Assembly: GCA_003490025.1 (NCBI GenBank)
Contig: DNJC01000011.1
Location: forward strand, 1 to 13,716
Direction: 5' to 3'
DNA: 13,716 bases
From: Geobacter sp.
Lineage (GTDB): Bacteria > Desulfobacterota > Desulfuromonadia > Geobacterales > Geobacteraceae
Both the position numbers and the translations under genes were made by a program. The notes beneath the pieces are model-generated. The model saw only the letters and a list, made by a program, of their open reading frames with translations. It was not told the origin of the DNA and made no database searches. Each line of letters opens with the position of its first letter. Position 1 is the first letter of the stretch. This document shows positions 1 to 5,976 of this stretch, piece after piece.

Positions 1-15
1 CATTCCTGCCGCGAT
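1..15 (+). repeat. Partial REP-like palindromic element at window edge
   Basis: The first 15 bases match the last 15 bases of the 25-bp elements at 714-738 and 7846-7870 exactly. The left part of the element, including the left hairpin arm, lies outside the window. The remaining sequence to about position 78 holds no gene. It contains a 6-bp hairpin (38-43 with 53-58) with an A-tract at 28-32 that could be a second weak minus-strand terminator behind rpsT. Confidence 0.6.
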
Positions 16-79
16 GAACAGGCAAACAAAAACCCGGCTGGCGATGATCTTCCGCCAGATCACGACTATTCAGGCAACA

Positions 80-112
80 AAAAAGGGAGCCCCGTAATGG
101 AGTTCCCTTTTT
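80..112 (-). terminator. Rho-independent terminator of rpsT
   Basis: The arms AAAAAGGGA (80-88) and TCCCTTTTT (104-112) pair perfectly. The inner part adds a G-U pair, a C-G pair, one mismatch and two more C-G pairs around a 5-nt loop (94-98). Read on the minus strand, the hairpin ends in a run of six U. It lies about 30 bp beyond the rpsT stop codon. The symmetric A and T tracts mean it could also stop plus-strand transcription entering from the left. Confidence 0.85.
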
Positions 113-143
113 GTGTTCAGCCCGAGCAGCGTTCCCGATAAAA

Positions 144-407
144 CTAGGCCAGGGTGTTGACCAGTTTGGTGAGGCGGGAGACGTTCCTGGAAGCGTTGGA
201 AGAGTGGATGATACCTTTGGTAGCAGCGCCGTCGATGACCGGGATAGCCAGGGCCAGGGCAGTCTGAGCAGCCGACTTGTCCTTGGTAGCCACAGCTTCG
301 CGAACGCGCTTTATGAAGGTACGCAGGGTGGAACGAACGTGCTTGTTGCGCTCCGTTCTCTTCTCCGTCTGCTTGATCCTTTTAATTGCCGATTTATGAT
401 TTGCCAA
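144..407 (-). CDS. rpsT: 30S ribosomal protein S20
   Basis: This 87-residue basic protein begins MANHKSAIKRIKQTEKR and has the S20 pattern of Lys/Arg-rich helices (NKHVRSTLRTFIKRVREAV) and the C-terminal NASRNVSRLTKLVNTLA. S20 is a primary binder of 16S rRNA in the small subunit. The length is normal for the family. The start codon is TTG (407-405), preceded 6 nt upstream by the strong ribosome-binding site GGAGG. No ATG or GTG lies in frame close by, and the family's usual second residue, Ala, follows directly. E. coli rpsT also starts with UUG, where the weak start is linked to translational autoregulation. The gene stands alone between its own promoter (461-491) and terminator (80-112). 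Confidence 0.97.
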   Translation of the reverse strand: MANHKSAIKRIKQTEKRTERNKHVRSTLRTFIKRVREAVATKDKSAAQTALALAIPVIDGAATKGIIHSSNASRNVSRLTKLVNTLA

Positions 408-460
408 ACTGCACCTCCGGTTATTTTAAATGTAGCTTTTAGGGTTTTTTCGAAAGAGGA

Positions 461-491
461 ATTATATAACACTCCAGCGTCAGCGTGTCAA
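461..491 (-). promoter_or_regulatory. Sigma-70 type promoter of rpsT
   Basis: Read on the minus strand, TTGACA (491-486) is followed by a 17-bp spacer and TATATA (468-463). The overlapping TATAAT (466-461) gives a 19-bp spacing. This is a near-consensus housekeeping promoter, suited to a ribosomal protein gene. The expected transcription start lies around 455, giving a leader of about 45-50 nt before the TTG start. Confidence 0.85.
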
Positions 492-583
492 GCGGGAAAT
501 CCGTTTGCGGACACAAAAAAGCTGGCATGCGGCGAACACTGGACCATAGCATCCTTTTTGCTGCAACGCGAGAGAAAAATGTT

Positions 584-646
584 GTCCACCAAGTCCACCA
601 AGTCCACCAAGTCCACCAAGTCCACCAAGTCCACCAAGTCCACCAA
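584..646 (+). repeat. Tandem repeat, seven perfect copies of GTCCACCAA
   Basis: Seven identical 9-bp units run without interruption from 584 to 646. They lie in the intergenic region between the divergent rpsT and methyltransferase promoters, 23 bp upstream of the methyltransferase -35 box. The unit is a multiple of three, so it produces apparent repetitive reading frames on both strands (for example Trp-Thr-Trp repeats). None has a credible start or ribosome-binding site. Perfect copy identity points to recent slippage expansion. Confidence 0.95.
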
Positions 647-668
647 GTGTGCGAGTGAAGGGAAAAAG

Positions 669-697
669 TTGACATATGGAAAATTGAATACTATCTT
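669..697 (+). promoter_or_regulatory. Promoter of the methyltransferase gene
   Basis: TTGACA (669-674), a 17-bp spacer and TATCTT (692-697) form a good sigma-70 type promoter. The expected start near 704 yields a leader of about 90 nt that contains the whole REP-like palindrome at 714-738. Confidence 0.75.
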
Positions 698-713
698 GTT
701 GACCGCACCACCC

Positions 714-738
714 GTAGGAGCGGCATTCCTGCCGCGAT
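714..738 (+). repeat. REP-like palindromic element, copy 2
   Basis: A 25-bp element begins GTAGGAGCGGC and ends TGCCGCGAT. Its core is a perfect hairpin, GCGGCA (720-725) with TGCCGC (730-735), around the loop TTCC. An identical copy lies at 7846-7870 and the right part of a third at 1-15. The conserved GTAGG head plus short GC hairpin is the layout of REP sequences associated with RAYT (Y1 HUH) transposases in other proteobacteria. No such transposase lies in this window. Here the element falls inside the transcribed leader of the methyltransferase gene. Confidence 0.8.
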
Positions 739-792
739 CCACCTTCGCCTTTCAGGCTACGGCGGACAAGTCTAAGCTGGGAGGGAATTGAA

Positions 793-1422
793 ATGCACCA
801 GGAACAAAAACGCGACTTCGACGCCGCCGCGGCCAACTGGGACCAGGAACCGCGCCGGGTGAAGCTGGCGCAGGACGTGGTCGCCGCCATCAGGCGCGAA
901 CTGCCGTTGCACGGCAGGATGGAGGTGCTGGACTACGGCTGTGGCAGCGGTCTGGTGACCCTGGGACTGCAACCATTCATCGGTAAAATCACGGGCGCGG
1001 ACAGCTCCCGCGGCATGCTGGACGTGCTCGCCGGCAAGGCCCGGGAGAGGGGGGTCGGCAACGTTGCCACAGCGCTCCTCGACCTGGAGCACCAGCAACT
1101 CGACGGCAGCTATGACCTCATCACAAGCAGCATGACGATGCACCACGTCAAGGACGTGCCGGCGCTGATCGCCTCGTTCGTCCCTGCCCTGAAAGAAGGA
1201 GGCTGGCTGGCGCTGGCCGACCTCGAAGCCGAGGACGGCCGCTTCCACGACGACCCGACCGGTGTTCTGCACCACGGCTTTGCCAGGGAGTTCCTCGTCG
1301 AGGAGTTCTCGAGGAACGGACTCTCCGACGTGCGGGTGGTGATCGCTGCCGCCATGGAGAAGCCTGGCGCGAACGGAGAAGTACGCACCTACCCCGTCCT
1401 GCTCTGGCTGGGTCGCAAGTAG
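793..1422 (+). CDS. Class I SAM-dependent methyltransferase
   Basis: This 209-residue cytoplasmic protein has the Rossmann-fold methyltransferase signature. Motif I is VLDYGCGSG (residues 45-53), which binds S-adenosylmethionine. An acidic residue at the end of strand 2 (GADSS, D70) would hold the ribose hydroxyls. A motif IV-like segment (YDLITSSMTMHHVKD) and a post-motif ADLEAEDG follow. It resembles the Methyltransf_11/UbiE-like small-molecule group, but the substrate cannot be told from sequence. The ATG is preceded by GGGAGGG with a 7-nt spacer, and a promoter lies at 669-697. The gene is monocistronic, with a strong hairpin at 1521-1552 downstream. Confidence 0.85.
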   Translation: MHQEQKRDFDAAAANWDQEPRRVKLAQDVVAAIRRELPLHGRMEVLDYGCGSGLVTLGLQPFIGKITGADSSRGMLDVLAGKARERGVGNVATALLDLEHQQLDGSYDLITSSMTMHHVKDVPALIASFVPALKEGGWLALADLEAEDGRFHDDPTGVLHHGFAREFLVEEFSRNGLSDVRVVIAAAMEKPGANGEVRTYPVLLWLGRK

Positions 1423-1467
1423 AATGCCCTGCCGTAGCTGCCGCGCAGCTGCACAGCCGCTCTCTCC

Positions 1468-1503
1468 CCCTCCCCTTCAAGGGGAGGGCCGGGGTGGGGA
1501 TGG
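1468..1503 (+). repeat. GC-rich palindrome with G-rich tail
   Basis: CCCTCCCC (1468-1475) pairs with GGGGAGGG (1481-1488) around TTCAA. A G-rich tail follows to about 1503. A related structure, a C-run/G-run hairpin followed by repeated G tracts, occurs at 9066-9119. The pair looks like members of an interspersed intergenic element. It lies between the methyltransferase stop and the terminator at 1521-1552. A smaller dyad, AGCTGC/GCAGCT (1436-1450), precedes it. Confidence 0.5.
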
Positions 1504-1520
1504 GTGAAAACCGCAAACAT

Positions 1521-1552
1521 GAAAGCCCCCCTCATCGCCAAGGGGGGCTTTC
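1521..1552 (+). terminator. Bidirectional terminator between convergent genes
   Basis: An 11-bp perfect stem, GAAAGCCCCCC (1521-1531) with GGGGGGCTTTC (1542-1552), has a 10-nt loop and is followed by TTTC on the plus strand. It sits between the plus-strand methyltransferase (stop 1422) and the minus-strand cytochrome (stop 1594). It probably serves both, although neither side has a long uninterrupted U run. Confidence 0.75.
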
Positions 1553-1593
1553 TTTCAGCTACAGGGCGAAGTTCCCTTTACCCTTCGATACTC

Positions 1594-2985
1594 CTACCAC
1601 TCTTCCTTCTGCTTCTTGGCGACCTTCTCCATGTACAGCTCGGGGCTGGTCAGCTTCACGATCTCCTTGTCGCTGTAGCCCAGATCCTTGAAGCCGAGCA
1701 CCCCGTTGGGTGCGTGGCAGTTGGAGCAGAAGAGAGCCTTGCTCTTGGTCACCAGGTGGTTGCTTCCGAAGTAGATGGTCTGCCAGCCAGGTACCGCTTC
1801 CTTCGCGATCTTCTCCGGGTTCTTCAGCCCGAGGGTCTTCGCTGCGGAGAGCACGCCGGCGCGGGTGTCGCCGTCGGACATCGGCGGCGCGAAGTCCATG
1901 GAGAGCAGCTCGCCCGTCTGCTTGTTGTAGTAAGCCTTCCCCTGGAAGATCTTGAACGGGGTGATCTTGCTCTTGCCGTCCTTCCTGCTCCCTTTCGGGC
2001 CGATGAAGTGCGCAGTGTTCTTCACGGTCCCGTTGTACCATGCGTACACCGGTATCGTCTCGTTGGCTTCTTTCTTCAGCGTGGTCGGCTCGTAGAACTT
2101 GTCGGGGGTCTGCTCCCAGACGGTGAAGTCCTTGGCGAAGGCGCCGCCGGTACGCGGGATGTGGCAGGTCTGGCAGGCGATCTTGGCGCAGTGACGGTTC
2201 AGGTCGGCGTCCTTGTGCGGCTTGGTGCCGTGGCAGGAGGTGTCCGCGCAGGAGATCAGCACGCCGTCGTTGGCCCAGTTGTTCGGGTCGAGGCCGGTCG
2301 GGATCTTGTGGTGCTTCGCCTTGTGGCAGTCGGCGCAGACCATCCCTTTCGCCGCGTGGGCGTCGGTATCCTTGGTGAAGGAGAAGCCGCGCTTGACGAT
2401 CACCCCGCCGCCTGCCGCCTCATGGCAGGTCATGCAGTTCTTCACGGTCGGCTTGTTGATGGAGAGCGCCGCCTTGGTGCTGCGGTCCTGTCCCATCACG
2501 ACCTGCCCCTTCTCGTTCTTGAACGCCTTCCTCTGGCGGAAGTCGTAATCGCTCGAGTGGCAGACCAGGCAGTCGATGGCGGCCTCAGCCTCCGGACCGG
2601 TGCTCCCCACGTCGCTCAGGTGGTTGCCGGGGTGGCAGGTGTTGCAGCCGGTGAACTTGCTCTTGCCGGTCACCGGGCTCTTCGGGATCTCCTTCAGGTT
2701 GTTGACGATGTCGTTGCCGTTGCACATGACGTAGACGCGGTTCTTCATCCCGTACTCTTTCTTCGGGTCGAGCCCATCGACGTTGGTCACCTTGGAGGCA
2801 TGCTTCCAGTGCACCGTATCCAGAAACGCCTTGGCGGTGCCGGGATGGCACTCCTCGCAGGTTTCCGGTCCCTTGTAGCCGCTCTTCTCGATCGACTCCT
2901 TGCCCGGGTGCTCGCTTGCCGCCATCGCGGTGGTCGCTGCGACGGCCAGGCAGAACATTGCCGCTATCACACTTGTCTTTTTCAT
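1594..2985 (-). CDS. OTR-like octaheme c-type cytochrome (periplasmic)
   Basis: This 463-residue secreted cytochrome has a Sec signal peptide (residues 1-22, cut after TTAMA). It carries eight heme-attachment motifs: CEECH 43, CNTCH 114, CLVCH 139, CMTCH 184, CADCH 217, CADTSCH 246 (a CX4CH form), CQTCH 271 and CSNCH 420. The blocks AIDCLVCH and LNRHCAKIACQTCHIPR resemble the octaheme tetrathionate reductase (OTR) family. That family includes reductases of tetrathionate, nitrite and hydroxylamine; the substrate here is unknown. About 145 residues without heme motifs separate hemes 7 and 8. ATG at 2985 is preferred to the adjacent GTG at 2988, because GAGGG then has a 7-nt rather than a 4-nt spacer. 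It is last in a minus-strand cluster after a porin and a small periplasmic protein, suggesting electron transfer across the envelope. Confidence 0.85.
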   Translation of the reverse strand: MKKTSVIAAMFCLAVAATTAMAASEHPGKESIEKSGYKGPETCEECHPGTAKAFLDTVHWKHASKVTNVDGLDPKKEYGMKNRVYVMCNGNDIVNNLKEIPKSPVTGKSKFTGCNTCHPGNHLSDVGSTGPEAEAAIDCLVCHSSDYDFRQRKAFKNEKGQVVMGQDRSTKAALSINKPTVKNCMTCHEAAGGGVIVKRGFSFTKDTDAHAAKGMVCADCHKAKHHKIPTGLDPNNWANDGVLISCADTSCHGTKPHKDADLNRHCAKIACQTCHIPRTGGAFAKDFTVWEQTPDKFYEPTTLKKEANETIPVYAWYNGTVKNTAHFIGPKGSRKDGKSKITPFKIFQGKAYYNKQTGELLSMDFAPPMSDGDTRAGVLSAAKTLGLKNPEKIAKEAVPGWQTIYFGSNHLVTKSKALFCSNCHAPNGVLGFKDLGYSDKEIVKLTSPELYMEKVAKKQKEEW

Positions 2986-3113
2986 CACGATTCCCTCTTG
3001 TAATCGATTTTTATACCCACACGGAAGCGGGTCCTCTCTTTCGTAAACTCCCCTTGTTCGCGGGAAAATTCAAGAAGACATCTATATAATTAGATGAATA
3101 TGCGCCGAAGAAA

Positions 3114-3141
3114 CGCTGTAATTTGCAGAAAAACTACAGCG
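3114..3141 (-). terminator. Possible terminator or attenuator hairpin
   Basis: CGCTGTA (3114-3120) pairs with TACAGCG (3135-3141) around a 14-nt loop. On the minus strand the stem is followed by TTTCTTC. It lies between the small periplasmic protein gene and the cytochrome gene, in a 192-bp gap. The short stem and weak U tract make termination uncertain; it could reduce rather than block read-through. Confidence 0.35.
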
Positions 3142-3177
3142 CGAGGTAAGAGCTAAAATTTTTTTCTTGGCGCGAGC

Positions 3178-3504
3178 CTAGCAGCCTGCCGTCTTGCGGA
3201 AGAGTTTGGAGACGTTTTTGCCGTCGATTACCTCGTACTTGCAGCGAATCTCGTCGCCTTCGACGATCCTGTGGTCCTTGAACTTGTCGAGCGTGAGATC
3301 GTCGTTCACGGTGATGACGATCAGCGACTCGGTCTTGTTGTCCTTCAGGGTGGCGGTGGCGGTATTGGCGTCTTTGCCGGCGATTTCGATTTTGGTGATC
3401 ACGCCGACCATCTTGATCTCATCGGCCATTGCCGCGCCGCTGAAGCAGAGAAGGCCTATCGCCGCGATTGCTACCAGAACCATTACCGAAACTGCTTTTT
3501 TCAT
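3178..3504 (-). CDS. Small periplasmic protein of the porin-cytochrome cluster
   Basis: This 108-residue protein of unknown function has a clear signal peptide (KK at the N-terminus, a long hydrophobic core, likely cut after GAAMA near residue 27). No lipobox is convincing: LLC lacks the small residues expected before a lipidated Cys. The mature part of about 80 residues is charged and alternates beta-strand-like segments (IKMVGVITKIEI, NTATATLK, SLIVITVND, DEIRCKYEVIDGK), which suggests a small beta-barrel or OB-like fold. It has two cysteines, one at the C-terminus, and no heme motif. The ATG is preceded by AAGGAG with a 7-nt spacer. It follows the porin gene by about 70 bp with a strong hairpin between, so co-transcription is likely. 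A partner or assembly factor role for the porin or cytochrome is only inference. Confidence 0.8.
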   Translation of the reverse strand: MKKAVSVMVLVAIAAIGLLCFSGAAMADEIKMVGVITKIEIAGKDANTATATLKDNKTESLIVITVNDDLTLDKFKDHRIVEGDEIRCKYEVIDGKNVSKLFRKTAGC

Positions 3505-3524
3505 CTTCTTTCTCCTTTTGGGGT

Positions 3525-3551
3525 GGGGTGGCAGCCTGAAGCTGCCACCCC
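3525..3551 (-). promoter_or_regulatory. Intercistronic hairpin between porin and small protein genes
   Basis: An 11-bp perfect stem, GGGGTGGCAGC (3525-3535) with GCTGCCACCCC (3541-3551), has a 5-nt loop. It lies between the porin stop (3574) and the ribosome-binding site of the next gene (about 3511-3517). It has no U tract on the minus strand, so it is better read as an mRNA stabilising or processing element than a terminator. It could make upstream porin mRNA more abundant than the downstream part. Confidence 0.7.
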
Positions 3552-3573
3552 GATTTGTTCGCTGGCTGCCGGT

Positions 3574-5517
3574 TTAGAACTTCACCTCGAAGGTGACGTA
3601 GACGTCCTGCGCCTTTTTAAGCGGCTGGAGCAGCATCAGGTCGGTGGACTGGACCTGGGAGATCTTCACCGGTGCGCCTACCCAGTTGTTGCTCCCGGTG
3701 TACTCGAAGTCGTAATACTGGTAACCGATCTTGAAGAAGGCCTTGGCCAGATGCGAGGAGATCGGCTTCAGGTCGAGTTCCTGGATCAGGTAGCCCTCGT
3801 AGACGTTGCCGCGGGTGCCGAGCTTGGTGGTCCAGAGGTCGTCGGCTGCCGGGTCGAACGGGATCCAGTTCTTGGAGCCGTGGTTGAACTCGAAGCCGAT
3901 CTTGGTCCTGCTCGGCTCGTAGTCGTAACGCGCGCCGGCGTAGGCGCCCCAGCCTGTCTTGTCGGTCGGAGCCTCCTGGGAGAAGAACGAGCCGGTCAGA
4001 AGCCCCTCGAACCCGGCGTTCTTGGAGACGTTGTCGCTCGGGTGGGTGATGCTCAGGCCGCCGTCGGCGAAGAGGTGCAGCTTGCCCGGGCCTATGTTCT
4101 TCAGCGTGCTCATGGCGCCCATGCCGTACCAGTCGATGGCGCCCAGCGAGACGGAGTTGCTGGTGTTGCCGAAGGCGGTGTTCTCCATGGTCGGGAAGTC
4201 GAAGATGTTTATGCCGCGGTTCCACTGCATCCAGACGCGCAGCGGGTCGGTGTCGATCGGGATGAGGGCGACGCCGAGCATGTCGGTGTCCTTCAGGCTG
4301 TTGCTCGGGGTCTGGAAGCCGCTCTCGAAACCGCGGCCGTAGCAGACTTTTGCATAGGCGCCCGGGAGCGCCTCGATGTCGGGCGCCCAGCCGAGGGTCA
4401 TGCCGTCGAAGGCGTAGTCGACCAGGAGTGCCGGGGTGCCGCCGTTGCCGGGGCGCTCGTTGTTGAGGCGGAGGTTGCTCGGTGCGCCGTTGGTTGAAGG
4501 ACGGCGGCCGACGGAGAACCAGATCGGCTGGTCGGCGATGTTGGACCAGGTCGCATAGGCGCGGTCGACGTTGAGCAGGCTGCTGGACGGGACGTGCCCC
4601 AGTGTGCCGTCAAAGACGCCGACGCGGTCCGCGAAGAACGGGGTGTTGCCGTTGTTGGTGACGGCGTCGTCATTGGAGGAGCCGAAGGTCTTGTAGGCCA
4701 AGAGACGCACGTTGACGGTGACGTCCTTGGTGGCCTTGGCGTGCAAGTCGATGCCGACGCGGTTGGTGTAGAGGGTCTCGTTCTTGGGCTTGTAGGCCTG
4801 GACCTGCTGCAGGCTCGGCGAGCCGGCGCCGAGGAAGGACTGCATCAGGGCGGTGTTGGCAAGAAGCGCCGCCTTGTCCGGGGTGGTGCCGAGGTTCGTG
4901 GCCATCTGGCCGATCATCTGCTGGTACGCCGCCTGACCTGCTGCCAGGTCGCCGCCGCCGAGCTTGGTCAGCACGGTTGTGAAGACCCCCTTGCTCATCA
5001 GCGTGTTGAGGATCCCGACCTGCTGCGCGGTCATCGCCTTGCCCGCGAGCGCCGCGTCGACGGAGCCGTAGGCGGTCATGTAGTTAGTGATCACCGCGTC
5101 GAGGTTGCCGCCGGTCATGAAGTTGAACATCGCCTGCGGCATGTAGCTGTCCAGGATGGTGTCGAGTTGCTGGCTGGAGAAGAGCTTGCCCGGCTGCGAC
5201 ATCAGCATGAACTCAAGGCCGGACGGTGTGCCGTTCCCCGCGACGGTAGGGTCCAGGAGGAACCCCTTGGTCAGGTTCTGCATGGTGCCGATGGCGTCGG
5301 TATGCGACACGACGTCACCCTTCAGGTAATCCATCCTGAAGCGGTAGTCGCCACCGATGGTAAGCCATTTGCTGAGGGATTTGTCCTCGAGTTTTTCCAC
5401 CTTGCGGGTCAGATCGTCGATCTTTTTCTGCATGGCCTGATCGTCCGCCTGCGCTACGGCGGGCGCAGCCATGGCCAAAACGGCTGCGCCTAACAACAGC
5501 TTTTCCAGTCTTTTCAT
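3574..5517 (-). CDS. Outer-membrane beta-barrel porin (DUF3373-like) with helical insert
   Basis: This 647-residue protein has a signal peptide (residues 1-24, cut after AVAQA). A short coiled coil (26-48, MQKKIDDLTRKVEKLEDK) precedes a first strand, WLTIGGDYRFRMDYLKG (51-67). Residues 75-245 are mostly helical and Ala/Met/Gln-rich. Amphipathic strands typical of a barrel fill 247-647, ending in VYVTFEVKF, whose terminal Phe is the usual outer-membrane assembly signal. The architecture resembles the DUF3373 putative porins of Geobacter relatives, but that name is from memory and unverified. AAAGGAG lies 6 nt before the ATG. It is first in a cluster with a small periplasmic protein and an octaheme cytochrome, so it may be the membrane pore of an electron conduit or a substrate channel. 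A promoter is proposed at 5789-5817. Confidence 0.85.
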   Translation of the reverse strand: MKRLEKLLLGAAVLAMAAPAVAQADDQAMQKKIDDLTRKVEKLEDKSLSKWLTIGGDYRFRMDYLKGDVVSHTDAIGTMQNLTKGFLLDPTVAGNGTPSGLEFMLMSQPGKLFSSQQLDTILDSYMPQAMFNFMTGGNLDAVITNYMTAYGSVDAALAGKAMTAQQVGILNTLMSKGVFTTVLTKLGGGDLAAGQAAYQQMIGQMATNLGTTPDKAALLANTALMQSFLGAGSPSLQQVQAYKPKNETLYTNRVGIDLHAKATKDVTVNVRLLAYKTFGSSNDDAVTNNGNTPFFADRVGVFDGTLGHVPSSSLLNVDRAYATWSNIADQPIWFSVGRRPSTNGAPSNLRLNNERPGNGGTPALLVDYAFDGMTLGWAPDIEALPGAYAKVCYGRGFESGFQTPSNSLKDTDMLGVALIPIDTDPLRVWMQWNRGINIFDFPTMENTAFGNTSNSVSLGAIDWYGMGAMSTLKNIGPGKLHLFADGGLSITHPSDNVSKNAGFEGLLTGSFFSQEAPTDKTGWGAYAGARYDYEPSRTKIGFEFNHGSKNWIPFDPAADDLWTTKLGTRGNVYEGYLIQELDLKPISSHLAKAFFKIGYQYYDFEYTGSNNWVGAPVKISQVQSTDLMLLQPLKKAQDVYVTFEVKF

Positions 5518-5576
5518 TCACTTCTCCTTTGTTCTTTCGCTGGTTTTTACCAACCTGGTTCAGGGAGTATTCAAAT

Positions 5577-5592
5577 GGCGCGTGGGCGCGCC
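5577..5592 (-). promoter_or_regulatory. GC-rich hairpin in porin leader
   Basis: GGCGCG (5577-5582) and CGCGCC (5587-5592) form a perfect 6-bp stem with a 4-nt loop. It is about 60 nt upstream of the porin start in the predicted leader. A second, looser dyad, GCGCA/TGCGC (5643-5647 and 5661-5665), lies further upstream. They are noted as structure in a leader of about 265 nt; no known riboswitch class was recognised. Confidence 0.35.
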
Positions 5593-5701
5593 GAATTCCT
5601 GCATTAAAGCCTGGAAGCTGTTCTACTCATCGGTAGATTGTCGCGCAGTTTTAGGGGAAATGCGCTTTGTTGGATATTTATAATGGCAGCGGATAAATAG
5701 T

Positions 5702-5718
5702 TGAAACATAACATTTCA
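5702..5718. promoter_or_regulatory. Dyad TGAAA-N7-TTTCA, possible operator
   Basis: A 5-bp inverted repeat (5702-5706 and 5714-5718) separated by 7 bp lies in the 459-bp region between the divergent porin and miaB genes. It could be a transcription factor site but does not match a family I can name. Confidence 0.2.
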
Positions 5719-5749
5719 CAATAAAAAGGGAGGGTGAGGTGAGCAGTGG

Positions 5750-5779
5750 AAAAAACGATCGTCTGCTCTCGGAGCGATC
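5750..5779 (-). terminator. Attenuator-like hairpin with U6 in porin leader
   Basis: Read on the minus strand, GATCG (5779-5775) pairs with CGATC (5761-5757). A small inner CTC/GAG stem lies between, and a G then six U (5755-5750) follow. It begins only a few bases after the predicted transcription start of the porin operon. The short stem with a bulge makes it a weak terminator; a role in attenuation is speculative. Confidence 0.3.
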
Positions 5780-5788
5780 CTAATGAGT

Positions 5789-5817
5789 CTTTTAAACCCC
5801 CTCCCCGGATATGTCAA
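5789..5817 (-). promoter_or_regulatory. Candidate promoter of the porin-cytochrome cluster
   Basis: On the minus strand, TTGACA (5817-5812) is followed by a 17-bp spacer and TAAAAG (5794-5789), which matches four of six -10 positions. It would start a leader of about 265 nt before the porin ATG. The -35 is perfect; the -10 is moderate. Confidence 0.55.
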
Positions 5818-5918
5818 TATATTTTTTTCTGCATATATCGCTAGGTCAATCATTTAGGTTTGCTAACCCGGTTTTTGCGGCCTCCAACCCACCTCCCTGC
5901 GGCACCCTGTAATAGATG

Positions 5919-5948
5919 TTGACTGTGCTACGCGATATTTCGTACTAT
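5919..5948 (+). promoter_or_regulatory. Promoter of miaB
   Basis: TTGACT (5919-5924) and TACTAT (5943-5948) are spaced by 18 bp. The start of transcription would be near 5955, about 20 nt before the GTG start of miaB. Confidence 0.65.
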
Positions 5949-5976
5949 TCATCAATTTAGCTACAGGGAAGACGAC

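Noticed and set aside
28..58. Second terminator for rpsT
   Set aside because: The stem is only 6 bp, and five bases separate it from the T run. The hairpin at 80-112 is a much better terminator.
584..646. Possible CRISPR array
   Set aside because: The units are directly adjacent 9-mers with no spacers.
439..890. Antisense frames with Trp-Thr-Trp or Gly-Gly-Leu repeats
   Set aside because: They arise from the 9-bp tandem repeat, which stays in frame. No ribosome-binding site or homologous protein pattern supports them.
3168..3186. GG-N10-GC sigma-54-like pattern on the plus strand
   Set aside because: It points antisense into the small protein gene, and the flanking bases match the consensus poorly.
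1504..5493. Long plus-strand open frames opposite the cytochrome and porin genes
   Set aside because: They are antisense to genes with clear signal peptides, heme motifs and barrel features. Their Val/Gly/Arg/Leu-rich, His/Asp-rich composition is typical of GC-rich antisense frames.
5739..5783. 14-codon plus-strand frame (GTG start) with GGGAGGG upstream, possible leader peptide
   Set aside because: It is more than 190 bp before miaB, has no associated terminator structure for plus-strand genes, and overlaps the predicted minus-strand leader. It is probably chance.
5518..5790. c-di-GMP (GEMM) riboswitch in the porin leader
   Set aside because: I did not find the conserved core segments of that class in the minus-strand leader.
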